DNA from: Thermohalobaculum sp964475765
GTDB taxonomy: Bacteria; Pseudomonadota; Alphaproteobacteria; Rhodobacterales; Rhodobacteraceae
Direction of reading: 5' to 3'
Length of the DNA stretch: 21,325 nt
Assembly (NCBI GenBank): GCA_964475765.1
Contig: CAYYZH010000058.1
Location: 1 to 21,325, forward strand
Shown here: positions 9,001-16,103 of the stretch, piece by piece
How positions within the stretch are numbered: the first letter of the stretch is position 1
Layout: every line of letters begins with the position of its first letter
Made by a program: the position numbers and the translations under genes
Notes under the pieces: generated by a model
The model's input: the letters and a program-made list of their open reading frames with translations, nothing else
Databases searched by the model: none
Told to the model about the DNA's origin: nothing

Positions 9001-9419
9001 AGCGTCAGATCGCATTCGCCCTTGGGTGCACGCATCTTGCCAAGGCTGAGAAGCCGCGAGAGCCGCCCATAGGCCGCGCGGTCCTCGGGCCAGACCAGAA
9101 GGCTTGGCCCGTCGCTCAGGTCCAGCCGACACCCGATGATCAGACTGAGATGCGCCTCCTTCGCCGCGATATGGGCGCGCACAACGCCTGCCAGCGAGTT
9201 GCGGTCGGTGATCCCGATGGCGGTCAGGCCCAGCTCGGTCGCCGTCTTGACCAGCTCGTCGGGATGCGAGCCGCCGCGCAGGAAACTGAAATTCGTTGTG
9301 ACCTGAAGTTCGGCATAGCAGCGTGTGGATTTTGCGGGCGATACGCCGCCCACCCGCCCGCCCCGTCGCATCGCCCGCAAAACCTTGCCCGAGGGCGGAC
9401 CGGCATCAGGCGGGCTCAT
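6081..9419 (-). CDS. dnaE2: Error-prone DNA polymerase III alpha subunit DnaE2 (ImuC)
   Basis: This 1112-residue C-family polymerase is the catalytic member of the ImuA-ImuB-DnaE2 mutasome, which bypasses DNA lesions during the SOS response. The start is the ATG at 9419, which overlaps the imuB stop by 4 nt (ATGA); the longer frame to 9497 would run into imuB. Visible parts are the PHP domain (from about residue 36, YAELQVTTNFSFLRGGSHP), the active-site block PPDIDVDFEH with Asp412 and Asp414, SQHVGGFVLTRGPL, the helix-hairpin-helix region, and an OB fold near residues 965-1010 (SVAGIVLVRQRPGTAKGVVF). The N-terminal His-rich PHP motif of replicative DnaE is replaced by TTNFSFLRGG, as expected for DnaE2. 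Length and motifs are intact. Confidence 0.97.
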   Translation of the reverse strand: MSPPDAGPPSGKVLRAMRRGGRVGGVSPAKSTRCYAELQVTTNFSFLRGGSHPDELVKTATELGLTAIGITDRNSLAGVVRAHIAAKEAHLSLIIGCRLDLSDGPSLLVWPEDRAAYGRLSRLLSLGKMRAPKGECDLTLADVLNHAEGQQLAVLPPDTIDADFAETLTHLASQLPKVHLVATHRYDGHDRARIGQLDALAARTGTHLLATNDVHYHHADRCELQDVLTCIREGVTIQEAGYRLAANAERHLKPAAAMATLFRDHPHALEATAEIARACTFSLDELSYEYPDEPVPKGKTPQRHLEDLTWKGAAWRYPDGVPDRVIANIKRELKLIAELNYAPYFLTVHDIVAYARTPQPDKGRTDPILCQGRGSAANSAICYCLGVTSVDPSEIDLLFERFITKERGEPPDIDVDFEHERREEVIQYIYERYGRDRASLTATVITYRARSAVREVGKAMGLTEDITAAMASTIWGSWGTEVHTDRVKRAGLDITDPLLARVITLTDELIGFPRHLSQHVGGFVLTRGPLVETVPIGNAAMDDRTFIEWDKDDIEALKILKVDVLGLGMLSCIRRAFDLMDTHYGVRHTLATLPGEDEAVYDMICRADTLGVFQIESRAQMTMLPRLRPREFYDLVIEVAIVRPGPIQGNMVHPYLRRRKGMEPVEFPAPHPDFGRPDELESILGKTMGVPLFQEQAMKIAMVAAEFTPGELNELRRAMATFRRRGTIHELEAKMVDRMVLRGYERDFAARCFDQIKGFGEYGFPESHAASFALLVWVSCWLKHHHPDVFACALLNSQPMGFYAPAQIVRDAREHGVEVRPPDVNSSDWDCALEPLADPATHALRLGLRQVDGLNQDRMAALVAGRPYRVIEDLQTRAGLTVSEIEKLAAADAFRSIGLDRRQALWEARALSRAKPLPLFAATEISEKGDEPETSLPAMPLAEHVIADYRTIRMSLKAHPMTFLREDLAKRKVRPTSALNGVHNGQRVSVAGIVLVRQRPGTAKGVVFMTIEDETGVANIIVWPKVLERFRPIVMGARLVVIHGRVQSHDGVMHVVAMQMEDRTAMLDGLSGEKARTALARADEVQRPVPERSTGRRHPRDMQVLPKSRDFH

Positions 9420-10993
9420 GCGAAGAGCCCGTGCACGAACCATTCCGGGATGCCTTTGGGATGTGGCGCGTCGTAGAGTCCGTCGCGGAAGAGCCAATAG
9501 CGTCGGCCCTCGGTGTCCTCGACCACGTAATAGTCGCGCGTGCGGCTGGCGCGGGTGGCCTCGTCAAGCTCGCGCCACCATTCGGTTGCGAGACGCTCAG
9601 GGCCGGCGACGCGAGCAGTTTGGCGCAGCACCCGGCGCCAGCGGAAACTCAGCGGCGGCCCTTCGGGGATTTCGGCGATAGCGGCCACGGGTTCCGGTCG
9701 TTCGAACAGGGTCAGAGGCCGGGGTTTCGTGATGGGCTCCGCCCCCTCCCAAAGATCGCGCGCCAGAGGCGGTGCGCGGCGCAGCGCGCGTTCAGGACGA
9801 TGACTTTCGACCGGGGCGAGACGATAGATCGCCTGCTGCCCCAACCGGTTCGCGACCTTGTCGACAAACCGCTCGAGGGCGTGCGGCGCGGTGTCTTCCG
9901 TCTGGCCCGGATCAAGCCTTGGCTGCGCAGACGTAATCTGCTCCGTGACATCTGAGCTGAGCAAGACCGTATCGATACCAAAACCGGGATCGATACGGTC
10001 GAATTTTTCGCGAAAGAGCCGTGCGATATGAGGCTGATCGATACTGGCGCGGGCAAGGCCGACGGTTGTGCGCACAACATGCCCATCCCCGCGAAAGGCA
10101 TAGAGCGTGAGGCGCCGCGCCGCGCGGTTGTCGGTCTTAAGAAGCGCCAGTAGACGGATCAGTAAACGGGTGAACGCGTCTTCGATGCCGCCGAGATCGA
10201 TCAGCGGCTCGACCGGGCTGACATGGACGCGGTATTCGGGGGCTGGCATGCGCGGGTTCAATGGCTCATCAAGGTGGCCCAAGGCCTGATCCAGCCGCAT
10301 CAGGACGCTTTGCGTATGGCTGCTTTTGGGGAAACGACGGGTCAGACTGCCGCGATCTATACTGCAGAGTTGGGCGATTTTGGTGAGGCCAAGCAGGCGC
10401 AGATTGTGCAGGGTATCCGCCTCGATGCGCAGGGCGGCGAGGGGCAGGCAGGCGAGGGCCTCGGAGACTTGCCCTGGCGGGATGATGCACGGGCTTTGGG
10501 GGTTGAACCGGGCGGCGGCCGATGCCGCCCCGATGGTCTCCGCCAGACCCAGCCGCGCGGTGTATCCGGCCCTTGTCAGGGCTTTGTGAACGGTCTCACA
10601 AAGCTCGGCCTCTCCACCCTGCAGATGGGTGCACCCGGTGACATCCAGCAAAAGCCCGTCCGCGCCATCGGTGGCGGTCCAGGGGCTGAAGCGAAGCATG
10701 ACATCGGCCAGGCCGTTCAGAGCTCGCGCATTTGCTGCGTGATCCTGGTGTGCGGTGGCGAGCCCGGGATGGATCGCACGGGCATCGGTCAGGCGCATGC
10801 CGATGGTGAGGCCAAGCGCGCGGGCAGCTGCATTTACCGCGCTGAGCGTGACTCCACGCGCCCCGACTTCGATCAGCGCATAGGGTTTGTCCATGACGCA
10901 CCCTTGTCGGACCTCACCCTGCGGCGCGGCGCGTTTGATCCACCGCTCGATGGCCAGATCGAGCAGCCAGATCGAGAGGATCCTGCGTGTCAT
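9416..10993 (-). CDS. imuB: ImuB, Y-family polymerase-like scaffold of the SOS mutasome
   Basis: The product is 525 residues from ATG 10993, which has GGGAGG about 9 nt upstream; the frame extends to 11311 but that part lies over imuA. It reads MTRRILSIWLLDLAIERW, where an active Y-family polymerase would have its first catalytic Asp, and DGLLLDVTGCTHLQGG where the second Asp-Glu pair would sit. Both are absent, so it is a non-catalytic ImuB, which tethers DnaE2 and ImuA to the sliding clamp. PRPLTLFERPEP in the C-terminal third resembles a beta-clamp binding motif. The C-terminus ends YYVVEDTEGRRYWLF and PEWFVHGLFA, typical for the family. It overlaps imuA by 80 nt and dnaE2 by 4 nt. A REP-like sequence lies within codons around 29-38. 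Confidence 0.93.
   Translation of the reverse strand: MTRRILSIWLLDLAIERWIKRAAPQGEVRQGCVMDKPYALIEVGARGVTLSAVNAAARALGLTIGMRLTDARAIHPGLATAHQDHAANARALNGLADVMLRFSPWTATDGADGLLLDVTGCTHLQGGEAELCETVHKALTRAGYTARLGLAETIGAASAAARFNPQSPCIIPPGQVSEALACLPLAALRIEADTLHNLRLLGLTKIAQLCSIDRGSLTRRFPKSSHTQSVLMRLDQALGHLDEPLNPRMPAPEYRVHVSPVEPLIDLGGIEDAFTRLLIRLLALLKTDNRAARRLTLYAFRGDGHVVRTTVGLARASIDQPHIARLFREKFDRIDPGFGIDTVLLSSDVTEQITSAQPRLDPGQTEDTAPHALERFVDKVANRLGQQAIYRLAPVESHRPERALRRAPPLARDLWEGAEPITKPRPLTLFERPEPVAAIAEIPEGPPLSFRWRRVLRQTARVAGPERLATEWWRELDEATRASRTRDYYVVEDTEGRRYWLFRDGLYDAPHPKGIPEWFVHGLFA
10881..10907. repeat. REP-like sequence inside imuB
   Basis: This 27-nt stretch matches 14533-14559 at 23 of 27 positions with no gap; both start TAGGGT and share CCATGACGCAC followed by CTTGT. 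It lies in the imuB coding frame and encodes part of VRQGCVMDKPY. It may be an exapted palindromic element or chance similarity within coding DNA. Confidence 0.4.
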
Positions 10994-11663
10994 CTTGTCT
11001 AACCTCCCATATCTGTGGCGGACCGTTGCGGGCGCGCAGCCGTTCGATCTGCCAGGCGGAGCGTCCCAGGGTGCGGGCATCGAACGGGTTCGGCAGGCCC
11101 GGGCGCTGCGTGATACGCCAGCGGGTGGAGGCCGCGCTGGCCTCCGTCGTGCCTGCCGGGCGCAGTAGAAAGAGAGCCGTGCCAGAGCTGGCAGCGGCCA
11201 GTGAAAGTCGGCGACTGGGCGTGAACGGCACATCGCCCGCCAAGGCCGCGATGGCTGCAAACGCCGCGGAGCGCAGGGCTTCCTCCAGTGCCCAGAGCAG
11301 ATCTTTGTCATTGCGCGTGGTCACCAGCATCAGCCGGGCCGGATCGATGCCAGCTTGTGCAAGCCCTGGAGCATAGGGCCGCCCGATTTCGCGTTGCGCT
11401 GTGCGGCTATTGGCCCAAAGCGCGGGGCGCGGATCCGCTCCCATGCGGTTGGCCAGAAGAGCTGTGGCAAAGCCGATCGCGCCAGCCTCGCCCGGCCCGC
11501 CGGGCAGGATCTCGTGAACCTCTCCCGTGATTAAGGAAATCTCATGGATGTTTCCTGTCCGAGAGACGAATCCATCAAGACCGACCGCTGCCCGATCCGT
11601 GGGCGGCGGCGCAAGCTGCGCTCTCAGCGCAGCAAGGGTTTCATGGCGGGTCCGAGCGGGCAT
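10914..11663 (-). CDS. imuA: ImuA, RecA-like SOS mutasome accessory protein
   Basis: This 249-residue protein is first in the imuA-imuB-dnaE2 operon. It has the RecA/SulA-like layout of alphaproteobacterial ImuA: EVHEILPGGPGEAGAIGFATALL where a Walker A loop would be (degenerate, no GKT), RLMLVTTRNDKDLLWALEEALRS in the middle, TALFLLRP and RWRITQRPG. The tail (ARNGPPQIWEVR) is typical. The start ATG is at 11663; no strong ribosome site is visible just upstream. Known ImuA proteins bind RecA and ImuB rather than acting alone. The 3' end overlaps imuB by 80 nt. Expression should be controlled by LexA through the site at 11697-11711. Confidence 0.88.
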   Translation of the reverse strand: MPARTRHETLAALRAQLAPPPTDRAAVGLDGFVSRTGNIHEISLITGEVHEILPGGPGEAGAIGFATALLANRMGADPRPALWANSRTAQREIGRPYAPGLAQAGIDPARLMLVTTRNDKDLLWALEEALRSAAFAAIAALAGDVPFTPSRRLSLAAASSGTALFLLRPAGTTEASAASTRWRITQRPGLPNPFDARTLGRSAWQIERLRARNGPPQIWEVRQDDTQDPLDLAARSGHRAVDQTRRAAG

Positions 11664-11696
11664 CTCGACTCAGGGAATCCTACAGCGAACAGAAAT

Positions 11697-11728
11697 GTTC
11701 ACTATATGTTCTTTTTTTGGAGTATCAA
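11697..11728 (-). promoter_or_regulatory. SOS promoter of imuA-imuB-dnaE2 with LexA box
   Basis: GTTC-ACTATAT-GTTC at 11697-11711 is a perfect GTTC-N7-GTTC, the LexA box of alphaproteobacteria. On the minus strand a -35 TTGATA (11723-11728) and a -10 TATAGT (11701-11706) are 16 bp apart, so LexA bound here would cover the -10 box. The imuA ATG is 34 nt downstream of the box. Confidence 0.92.
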
Positions 11729-11780
11729 TCTTGAACCGACATCAGGGCTTGGCGGTATCGGACTGAGACGCGACCGGATG

Positions 11781-11826
11781 TGAAATAGCGTATGCGCACT
11801 GCAAATTTGCGATCACGCGAATTTCA
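11781..11826. other. Dyad-symmetric segment in the imuA / unknown-gene intergenic region
   Basis: TGAAAT at 11781 and ATTTCA at 11821-11826 pair, with GCGT and ACGC pairing just inside after small mismatches. The palindrome GCAAATTTGC (11801-11810) lies within. This is in the 267-bp gap between two divergent genes. It could be an operator or a hairpin; no regulator is nearby to assign it to. Confidence 0.3.
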
Positions 11827-11930
11827 CCCTCCAACCTGCCTTCATTCTATGACGTGGTTCTGGTTGACTGCTTGTAACCGCATCGGTGCCGGGGATGTTT
11901 GGTTCTCGAAAGTGCAACAGGGAAGACATA

Positions 11931-12497
11931 GTGGCGTTGGACGAGGTGGCAGAACGCGATGAGATTTGCAGTCACCTGCTGGAATTCGTCCTTACCGCTA
12001 CGGATGATGAGATCGCTGGAATTGCCAGATTTGACAGCCATGCAGGCCCTTCTGAACACAAGCGTCATTGCTCGGAACTGACCAAGGTACTCTCAGAGCA
12101 AAGCGGGATCTTCACTGAAGAACAAAATTGGTATCCGTCAGAAGCGGTCGAGCTTTGCGCATACCATCAAGCTAAAGGCTGGGAGCGCCATTGGCGTGTG
12201 GCTTCATGCCTTTTGATGATCAACGCCTTGCATCGCGAAGACGATATGGACTGGATGAGTACTCGCTGGAAATTGCTCGCCACAGACTATCTGGCGATGC
12301 CCGTGCCGGTTCGGATCCCGATATTGCGAGGGTTTCGCTGGCTTGCCGACGCTGTCGAGCATTGGGACCCTTGGTCTCACGAAGATCTGGTGATCGCGAA
12401 AAAGCGAAAGACCCGCAAAGAACGCAGGATGCTGGAGCGCAAGAAGATACGAATTGCCATCCCCACGAAAGACGAGATCGCAGCGATGGCGAGATGA
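11931..12497 (+). CDS. Protein of unknown function
   Basis: I do not recognise this protein. GTG 11931 is preferred because AGGGAAG lies about 5 nt upstream, giving 188 residues; an in-frame ATG at 11895 would add 12. It is soluble, with no signal peptide or membrane segment. The middle is rich in Trp and aromatic residues (EEQNWYPSEAVELCAYHQAKGWERHWRV split over about residues 65-92, and FRWLADAVEHWDPW further on). The C-terminus is a strongly basic stretch, KKRKTRKERRMLERKK, followed by a short acidic-neutral tail. The gene stands alone, divergent from the imu operon and ending 10 bp before the sucD-like stop. Its GC content appears lower than its neighbours by eye, a hint of later acquisition. 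Confidence 0.65.
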   Translation: MALDEVAERDEICSHLLEFVLTATDDEIAGIARFDSHAGPSEHKRHCSELTKVLSEQSGIFTEEQNWYPSEAVELCAYHQAKGWERHWRVASCLLMINALHREDDMDWMSTRWKLLATDYLAMPVPVRIPILRGFRWLADAVEHWDPWSHEDLVIAKKRKTRKERRMLERKKIRIAIPTKDEIAAMAR

Positions 12498-12507
12498 CCG
12501 AAGAAGG

Positions 12508-13365
12508 TCAGGTGCCTTTCAGCAACTCCGGCAGTTGGCTGGGTACATCGGCGACGGCGACGCCTGCAGCCTCAAGCGCGCGGCGTTTGGATGCGTAATC
12601 GCCCTTTCCGCCGGAGACGATGGCACCGGCGTGGCCCATTTTCTTGCCGGGAGGAGAGGCGCGGCCCGCAATGAACGCAGCCACCGGTTTCGACATGGTC
12701 TTGGCATATTCGGCGGCTTCTTCTTCGGCCGATCCGCCGATCTCTCCACAGATCGCCACGGCGCGAGTTTTTGGATCGGCGTCCAGCATCTCCAGCGCCT
12801 CGCGCGTCGTCGTGCCAATCATCGGATCGCCACCGATGCCGTAAAACACCGACTGGCCCATGCCGTTCTGTGTTAGGTTCAGTGAGATCAGCGTGCCCAG
12901 CGAACCTGAGCGTGAGATCACGCCGACATCACCCTCTGAGAACACGCGGCCATTGAATGCAGGCATGATGCCCACGAACGTCTCGCCCGGGGTCACGAGC
13001 CCAGCCGTGTTCGGTCCGACAATGCGGGTCCCATTGGCGCGGGCGGCGGCGTGCATCACCATGACGTCGTGGGAGGGGATGTGTTCGGTCAGGCAGACCA
13101 GCAGCTTGGCGCCGGCTTCGCAGGCATCGACCGCCGCAGCCCGAGCCATCATCGGTGGGATGAACATCAATGCGATGTCGAATGTGCCTGCCGCATCGCG
13201 GGCAGAGGCATGGACAGGCAGCCCGAGATGTTCGGTGCCTGCCTTCTTCGGGTTCACGCCGCCGGTGACGGTGGCCCCGTACTCGATCATCTTCTCGGTC
13301 CAGAAGGTGCCCTGCTTACCGGTGATGCCCTGGACGAGAACACGGTGCGCTTTACGGGGGATCAT
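12508..13365 (-). CDS. sucD: Succinyl-CoA synthetase-like alpha subunit, probable ADP-forming sulfoacetate-CoA ligase subunit
   Basis: This 285-residue protein has the SucD fold: the CoA-binding Rossmann part (VLVQGITGKQGTFWTEKMIEYG), GIGGDPMIGTT, and the phosphohistidine site KKMGHAGAIVSGGKG with His245. It therefore forms an acyl-CoA from an acid, CoA and ATP through phosphohistidine. Several substrate-side motifs differ from SucD as I know it: GPNTAG instead of GPNCPG, LTEHIPSHD instead of ITEGIP-LD, and RSGSLGTLISLN instead of RSGTLTYEA. It overlaps the beta subunit gene by ATGA and lies downstream of sauS, not with mdh or sucAB. I infer a non-succinate substrate, most likely sulfoacetate. 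Malate-CoA ligase or plain succinyl-CoA synthetase are the alternatives. Confidence 0.85.
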   Translation of the reverse strand: MIPRKAHRVLVQGITGKQGTFWTEKMIEYGATVTGGVNPKKAGTEHLGLPVHASARDAAGTFDIALMFIPPMMARAAAVDACEAGAKLLVCLTEHIPSHDVMVMHAAARANGTRIVGPNTAGLVTPGETFVGIMPAFNGRVFSEGDVGVISRSGSLGTLISLNLTQNGMGQSVFYGIGGDPMIGTTTREALEMLDADPKTRAVAICGEIGGSAEEEAAEYAKTMSKPVAAFIAGRASPPGKKMGHAGAIVSGGKGDYASKRRALEAAGVAVADVPSQLPELLKGT

Positions 13366-14477
13366 TGCGCGGCCTCCACTGCTGCGCGGACCGCGTCATC
13401 CATCAGGTCGAATGGCTCGATTCCGAGTTCACGTTTCACCAGAGCGACCGCCTCGTCCTCGCCGGTGCCGTGGATGGTGAAGAAGACGGGAATGTCCGGG
13501 GCGAGATTTTTCCACGCCTCGACCACGCCGCCTGCCATCACATCGGTCCGGGCAAAGGCCCCGCAGAAGTTGACCAGCAGCGATTTGATATTTGGGTTCT
13601 TCAGCAGGATCGTCAGCGCAGTTTCGGCCTTGGTGTAGGCCTCGCCGCCGATCTCAAGGAAGTTGCTGGGCTGGCCGCCATAGTGGGTGATCGCATCCAT
13701 GGTGGTCATGGTCAGACCTGCGCCGTTTGCAAGCACGCCGACCGAGCCGCCAAGTTCGATATACTTGAGACCCGCCGCGGCGGCTTCGGCTTCGAGGTTC
13801 GTCAATTTGTCCGGCGTGCCATCCGGCGCGATCTCGCTCTGGCGCGGGATCGAACTGTCGCAAAGCGTGAATTTGCAGTCGAGTGCGATCACCTCGTTGT
13901 CTTCGGTGACGACCAGCGGATTGATCTCGAGCAGTTCACCGTCGTTGGCCCGGTAAACTTCGTAGAGTTTGACCAGCACGTCGGCTGTTGCGGGAGGCAG
14001 GTCCAGCCCGTCAAGCAGCGTGGCCGCCTGCACAAGGTCAAGCCCATGGCGGATGTCCACGGGCAGACGGCGCATGGCATCGGGATCCTGCTCGGCTGCT
14101 TCTTCGACATCCATGCCGCCAAGGGGCGAGAACAGAACCACCGGGCCGCAGGTGACAGGATCATTCAGGATGGCAGCATAAAGCTCACGAACTATCGGGA
14201 CCTGACCTTCAACCAACAGTTTCTCGACGGTGAAGCCTCCGATATCCATGCCGAGGATGTTGGCCGCATGGGTGCGTGCCTCATCCGCGTTCGCCGCAAG
14301 CTGAATGCCGCCCGCTTTGCCGCGTTTGCCGGTTGGGACCTGCGCCTTGACCACGCAGGGCCCGATCTTGTCCGCAGCGTCTGCTGCCTCATCGGGAGTG
14401 ACCGCGATCTGGCTGGGCGGGACGGCGATGCCCCCTGCGGCCAGCAGCGGCTTTGCCGCGAATTCCTCAAAGTTCAT
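13362..14477 (-). CDS. sucC: Succinyl-CoA synthetase-like beta subunit, probable ADP-forming sulfoacetate-CoA ligase subunit
   Basis: The 371-residue protein has an ATP-grasp domain (VVKAQVPTGKRGKAGG at 42-57, ELLEINPLVV at 181-190) and the C-terminal ligase part (ANGAGLTMTTMDAITHYGG, NFLEIGGEA). It starts at ATG 14477 with GGAG 5 nt upstream. In SucC the loop reads close to NIFGGIMRCD; here it is NFCGAFARTD (303-312), and the ATP-grasp loop has PTGKRGKAGG for HAGGRGKAGG. It is somewhat shorter than usual SucC (about 388). The alpha-subunit overlap shows the two are made together. The gene follows sauS by 83 bp that contain two small palindromes. Activation of sulfoacetate to sulfoacetyl-CoA is inferred from this neighbour; the family membership itself is secure. 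Confidence 0.86.
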   Translation of the reverse strand: MNFEEFAAKPLLAAGGIAVPPSQIAVTPDEAADAADKIGPCVVKAQVPTGKRGKAGGIQLAANADEARTHAANILGMDIGGFTVEKLLVEGQVPIVRELYAAILNDPVTCGPVVLFSPLGGMDVEEAAEQDPDAMRRLPVDIRHGLDLVQAATLLDGLDLPPATADVLVKLYEVYRANDGELLEINPLVVTEDNEVIALDCKFTLCDSSIPRQSEIAPDGTPDKLTNLEAEAAAAGLKYIELGGSVGVLANGAGLTMTTMDAITHYGGQPSNFLEIGGEAYTKAETALTILLKNPNIKSLLVNFCGAFARTDVMAGGVVEAWKNLAPDIPVFFTIHGTGEDEAVALVKRELGIEPFDLMDDAVRAAVEAAQ

Positions 14478-14494
14478 AAGTGCTCCATCCCAGA

Positions 14495-14515
14495 AGGTGC
14501 GTCATGGACGCACCT
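14495..14515. repeat. Perfect palindromic hairpin between sauS and sucC
   Basis: AGGTGCGTC pairs with GACGCACCT around the 3-nt loop ATG, a 9-bp perfect stem. It sits 17 bp upstream of the sucC-like start. The GGTGCGTCATG...GCACC type resembles the REP-like palindromes common in proteobacterial intergenic regions. It may fold in the mRNA and tune expression between sauS and the ligase genes. Confidence 0.7.
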
Positions 14516-14532
14516 AAAGCGCGACGTCATCG

Positions 14533-14559
14533 TAGGGTGCGCCCATGACGCACACTTGT
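14533..14559. repeat. Second REP-like copy between sauS and sucC
   Basis: TAGGGTGCG-CCCATGA-CGCAC has a 5-bp stem (GTGCG/CGCAC) with a 7-nt loop and shares the core of the neighbouring hairpin at 14495-14515. It also matches 10881-10907 inside imuB at 23 of 27 positions. It lies 2 bp beyond the sauS stop codon. Confidence 0.55.
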
Positions 14560-14560
14560 T

Positions 14561-15982
14561 TCAGGAACCGTATTTGGCCCAGTGATTGCCGAACAGCGCC
14601 TCTTCCGACGGCTTGTCCTCGGCGATCGTCGTCACCAGATGCGTGACGTTGATGAAGTGGTGCCAGCTCAGGTTCTCCGAGATGGTGTTCCCGGCCCATG
14701 TGCCGCCGCCCATCGAGAGCGTGAACGGCAAGCAGTTGTTGAATGAGCCGCCGTTCCCGAAGGTATGGGCCTGATTGACCAGCACGCGCACAACATCAGT
14801 CTCGGCCGCCAGTTCCCGGGTGTGATCTGTGTTGGCCGTGTGAATGCCGACGGAATGACCAAGGCCCGTGACATTCAGGATCTGCCCACAGATCCGCTTG
14901 GCATCGGCGAAGTTCTTCGCACGGTAGACGGTCACGACGAGGCTGAGTTTCTCATCGGCGAAGCCGTGTTTGCCGCCGACCATGTCTTCCTCGACCATGA
15001 AGAACTTGCGCCCCTTGGCGTCCTCCGGCAGGCCGAACACATCCGCCGCCACGTCTGCGTCCTTGGCGATGACATGCCGGTTGAGCTTGCCATCGACCCA
15101 GAGCGTGCCTTCGACCTGAGCCTTCTCGCCGGGCGAGCAGCGCCAGCCCCCCGCCCGTTCCAGCGCGGCGATGGCGTCTTCATAAACGTCGTCAAGGATC
15201 ACCACGGCGTTCTCTGACGAACACGAGGTCGAGTTGTCGAAGATCTTGGACGCAGTGATCTTCTCCGCCGCATCGTCGAGATCCGCGGTCGAATCGATGA
15301 TCACGGGGACATTGCCCGCACCAACCCCGATGGCCACTGTCCCCGACTGCATCGCGCGTTTCACGTTGTTCTGAGAGCCGGTCACGACCGCCAGATCGCA
15401 CTGATCCATCAGCGCCTGGGTCATCGCCTTGTTTACGGGGCTGGGCAGGATCTGCACCAGATCCTCCGGGTGCCCAGCCTTGGCAAGTTCGGCTCGCATC
15501 AGATCGACCGTCTTGGCCGTCGTGTGATAGCCTGCGGGCGAGGGTGCGATCACGACGGCGTTGCCGCCTTTGAGCGCCATCATCGCCTTGTTCACCGGGG
15601 TCGCCGCCGGATTGGTGGAAGGACAGACCGCGCCAACCACCCCGACCGGCTTGCCGTATTTGACAAGGCCCTTCTCGGGCTCTTCCGAGATCATGCCGAC
15701 CGAGCGCACCCGCATCAGATCGCGCAGCGTCCCGAAGGTCTTGCGCGTGTTCTTGATGATCTTGCTCTCGACATTGCCAAGGCCGGTGTCTTCGACCGCC
15801 AGTTCGGCGAGCATGCGCGCGTTCTCAGGCTTGTAGATCGACCAGGCGAGCGCCGTGACCGCTTCGTCAACCCGACCCTGATCGGTGTTCTCATAGGCGT
15901 TCATCGCCTCGCGCGCCCGGGTGACGATGTCTGCCACCTGGTCTGCTTCGCGGCCTATACCTGCATCGATTGCCGTTGCCAT
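14561..15982 (-). CDS. sauS: Sulfoacetaldehyde dehydrogenase (CoA-acylating)
   Basis: This 473-residue enzyme belongs to the CoA-acylating aldehyde dehydrogenases and interconverts sulfoacetyl-CoA plus NAD(P)H with sulfoacetaldehyde. ATG 15982 has GGAGG 5 nt upstream; the TTG further out is not needed. Visible motifs are GVVGAVCPSTNPAATPVNKAM split over about residues 114-134, VVTGSQNNVKRAM near 199-211, AIGVGAGNVPVIID, and the active-site NSTSCSSEN with Cys254. The C-terminus has LVNQAHTFGNGGSFNN and GGTWAGNTISENLSWHHFIN, which fit SauS better than AdhE- or ethanolamine-type enzymes. Downstream lies the sucCD-like ligase pair, together forming the sulfoacetate activation and reduction steps known from sulfoacetate degraders. 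Upstream, after 121 bp, is ppk2 on the same strand; no clear promoter was found in that gap. Confidence 0.85.
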   Translation of the reverse strand: MATAIDAGIGREADQVADIVTRAREAMNAYENTDQGRVDEAVTALAWSIYKPENARMLAELAVEDTGLGNVESKIIKNTRKTFGTLRDLMRVRSVGMISEEPEKGLVKYGKPVGVVGAVCPSTNPAATPVNKAMMALKGGNAVVIAPSPAGYHTTAKTVDLMRAELAKAGHPEDLVQILPSPVNKAMTQALMDQCDLAVVTGSQNNVKRAMQSGTVAIGVGAGNVPVIIDSTADLDDAAEKITASKIFDNSTSCSSENAVVILDDVYEDAIAALERAGGWRCSPGEKAQVEGTLWVDGKLNRHVIAKDADVAADVFGLPEDAKGRKFFMVEEDMVGGKHGFADEKLSLVVTVYRAKNFADAKRICGQILNVTGLGHSVGIHTANTDHTRELAAETDVVRVLVNQAHTFGNGGSFNNCLPFTLSMGGGTWAGNTISENLSWHHFINVTHLVTTIAEDKPSEEALFGNHWAKYGS

Positions 15983-16103
15983 GCGCACCTCCAAATCCCC
16001 TGCATTTCCCCTGGGCGAGCCTCTAACATATCGGCCGGGCCAGAACAGCAGATTTGCATGGAGCCAGTCGTTGATCCCGGTGGTGATGCGGCTTCAGACG
16101 GCC

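Noticed and set aside
9416..10993. imuB as a decayed polymerase because catalytic acidic residues are missing
   Set aside because: Loss of those residues is the normal state of ImuB, and the length, C-terminal motifs and operon context are intact.
12508..14477. Ordinary TCA-cycle succinyl-CoA synthetase
   Set aside because: Not excluded, but placed second because the substrate-loop motifs differ and the neighbours are sauS rather than mdh or sucAB.
13365..14585. A 406-codon plus-strand ORF opposite the sucC-like gene, and similar long antisense ORFs such as 8373-9476
   Set aside because: They are exact complements of recognised genes in GC-rich DNA, with no conserved motif of their own.
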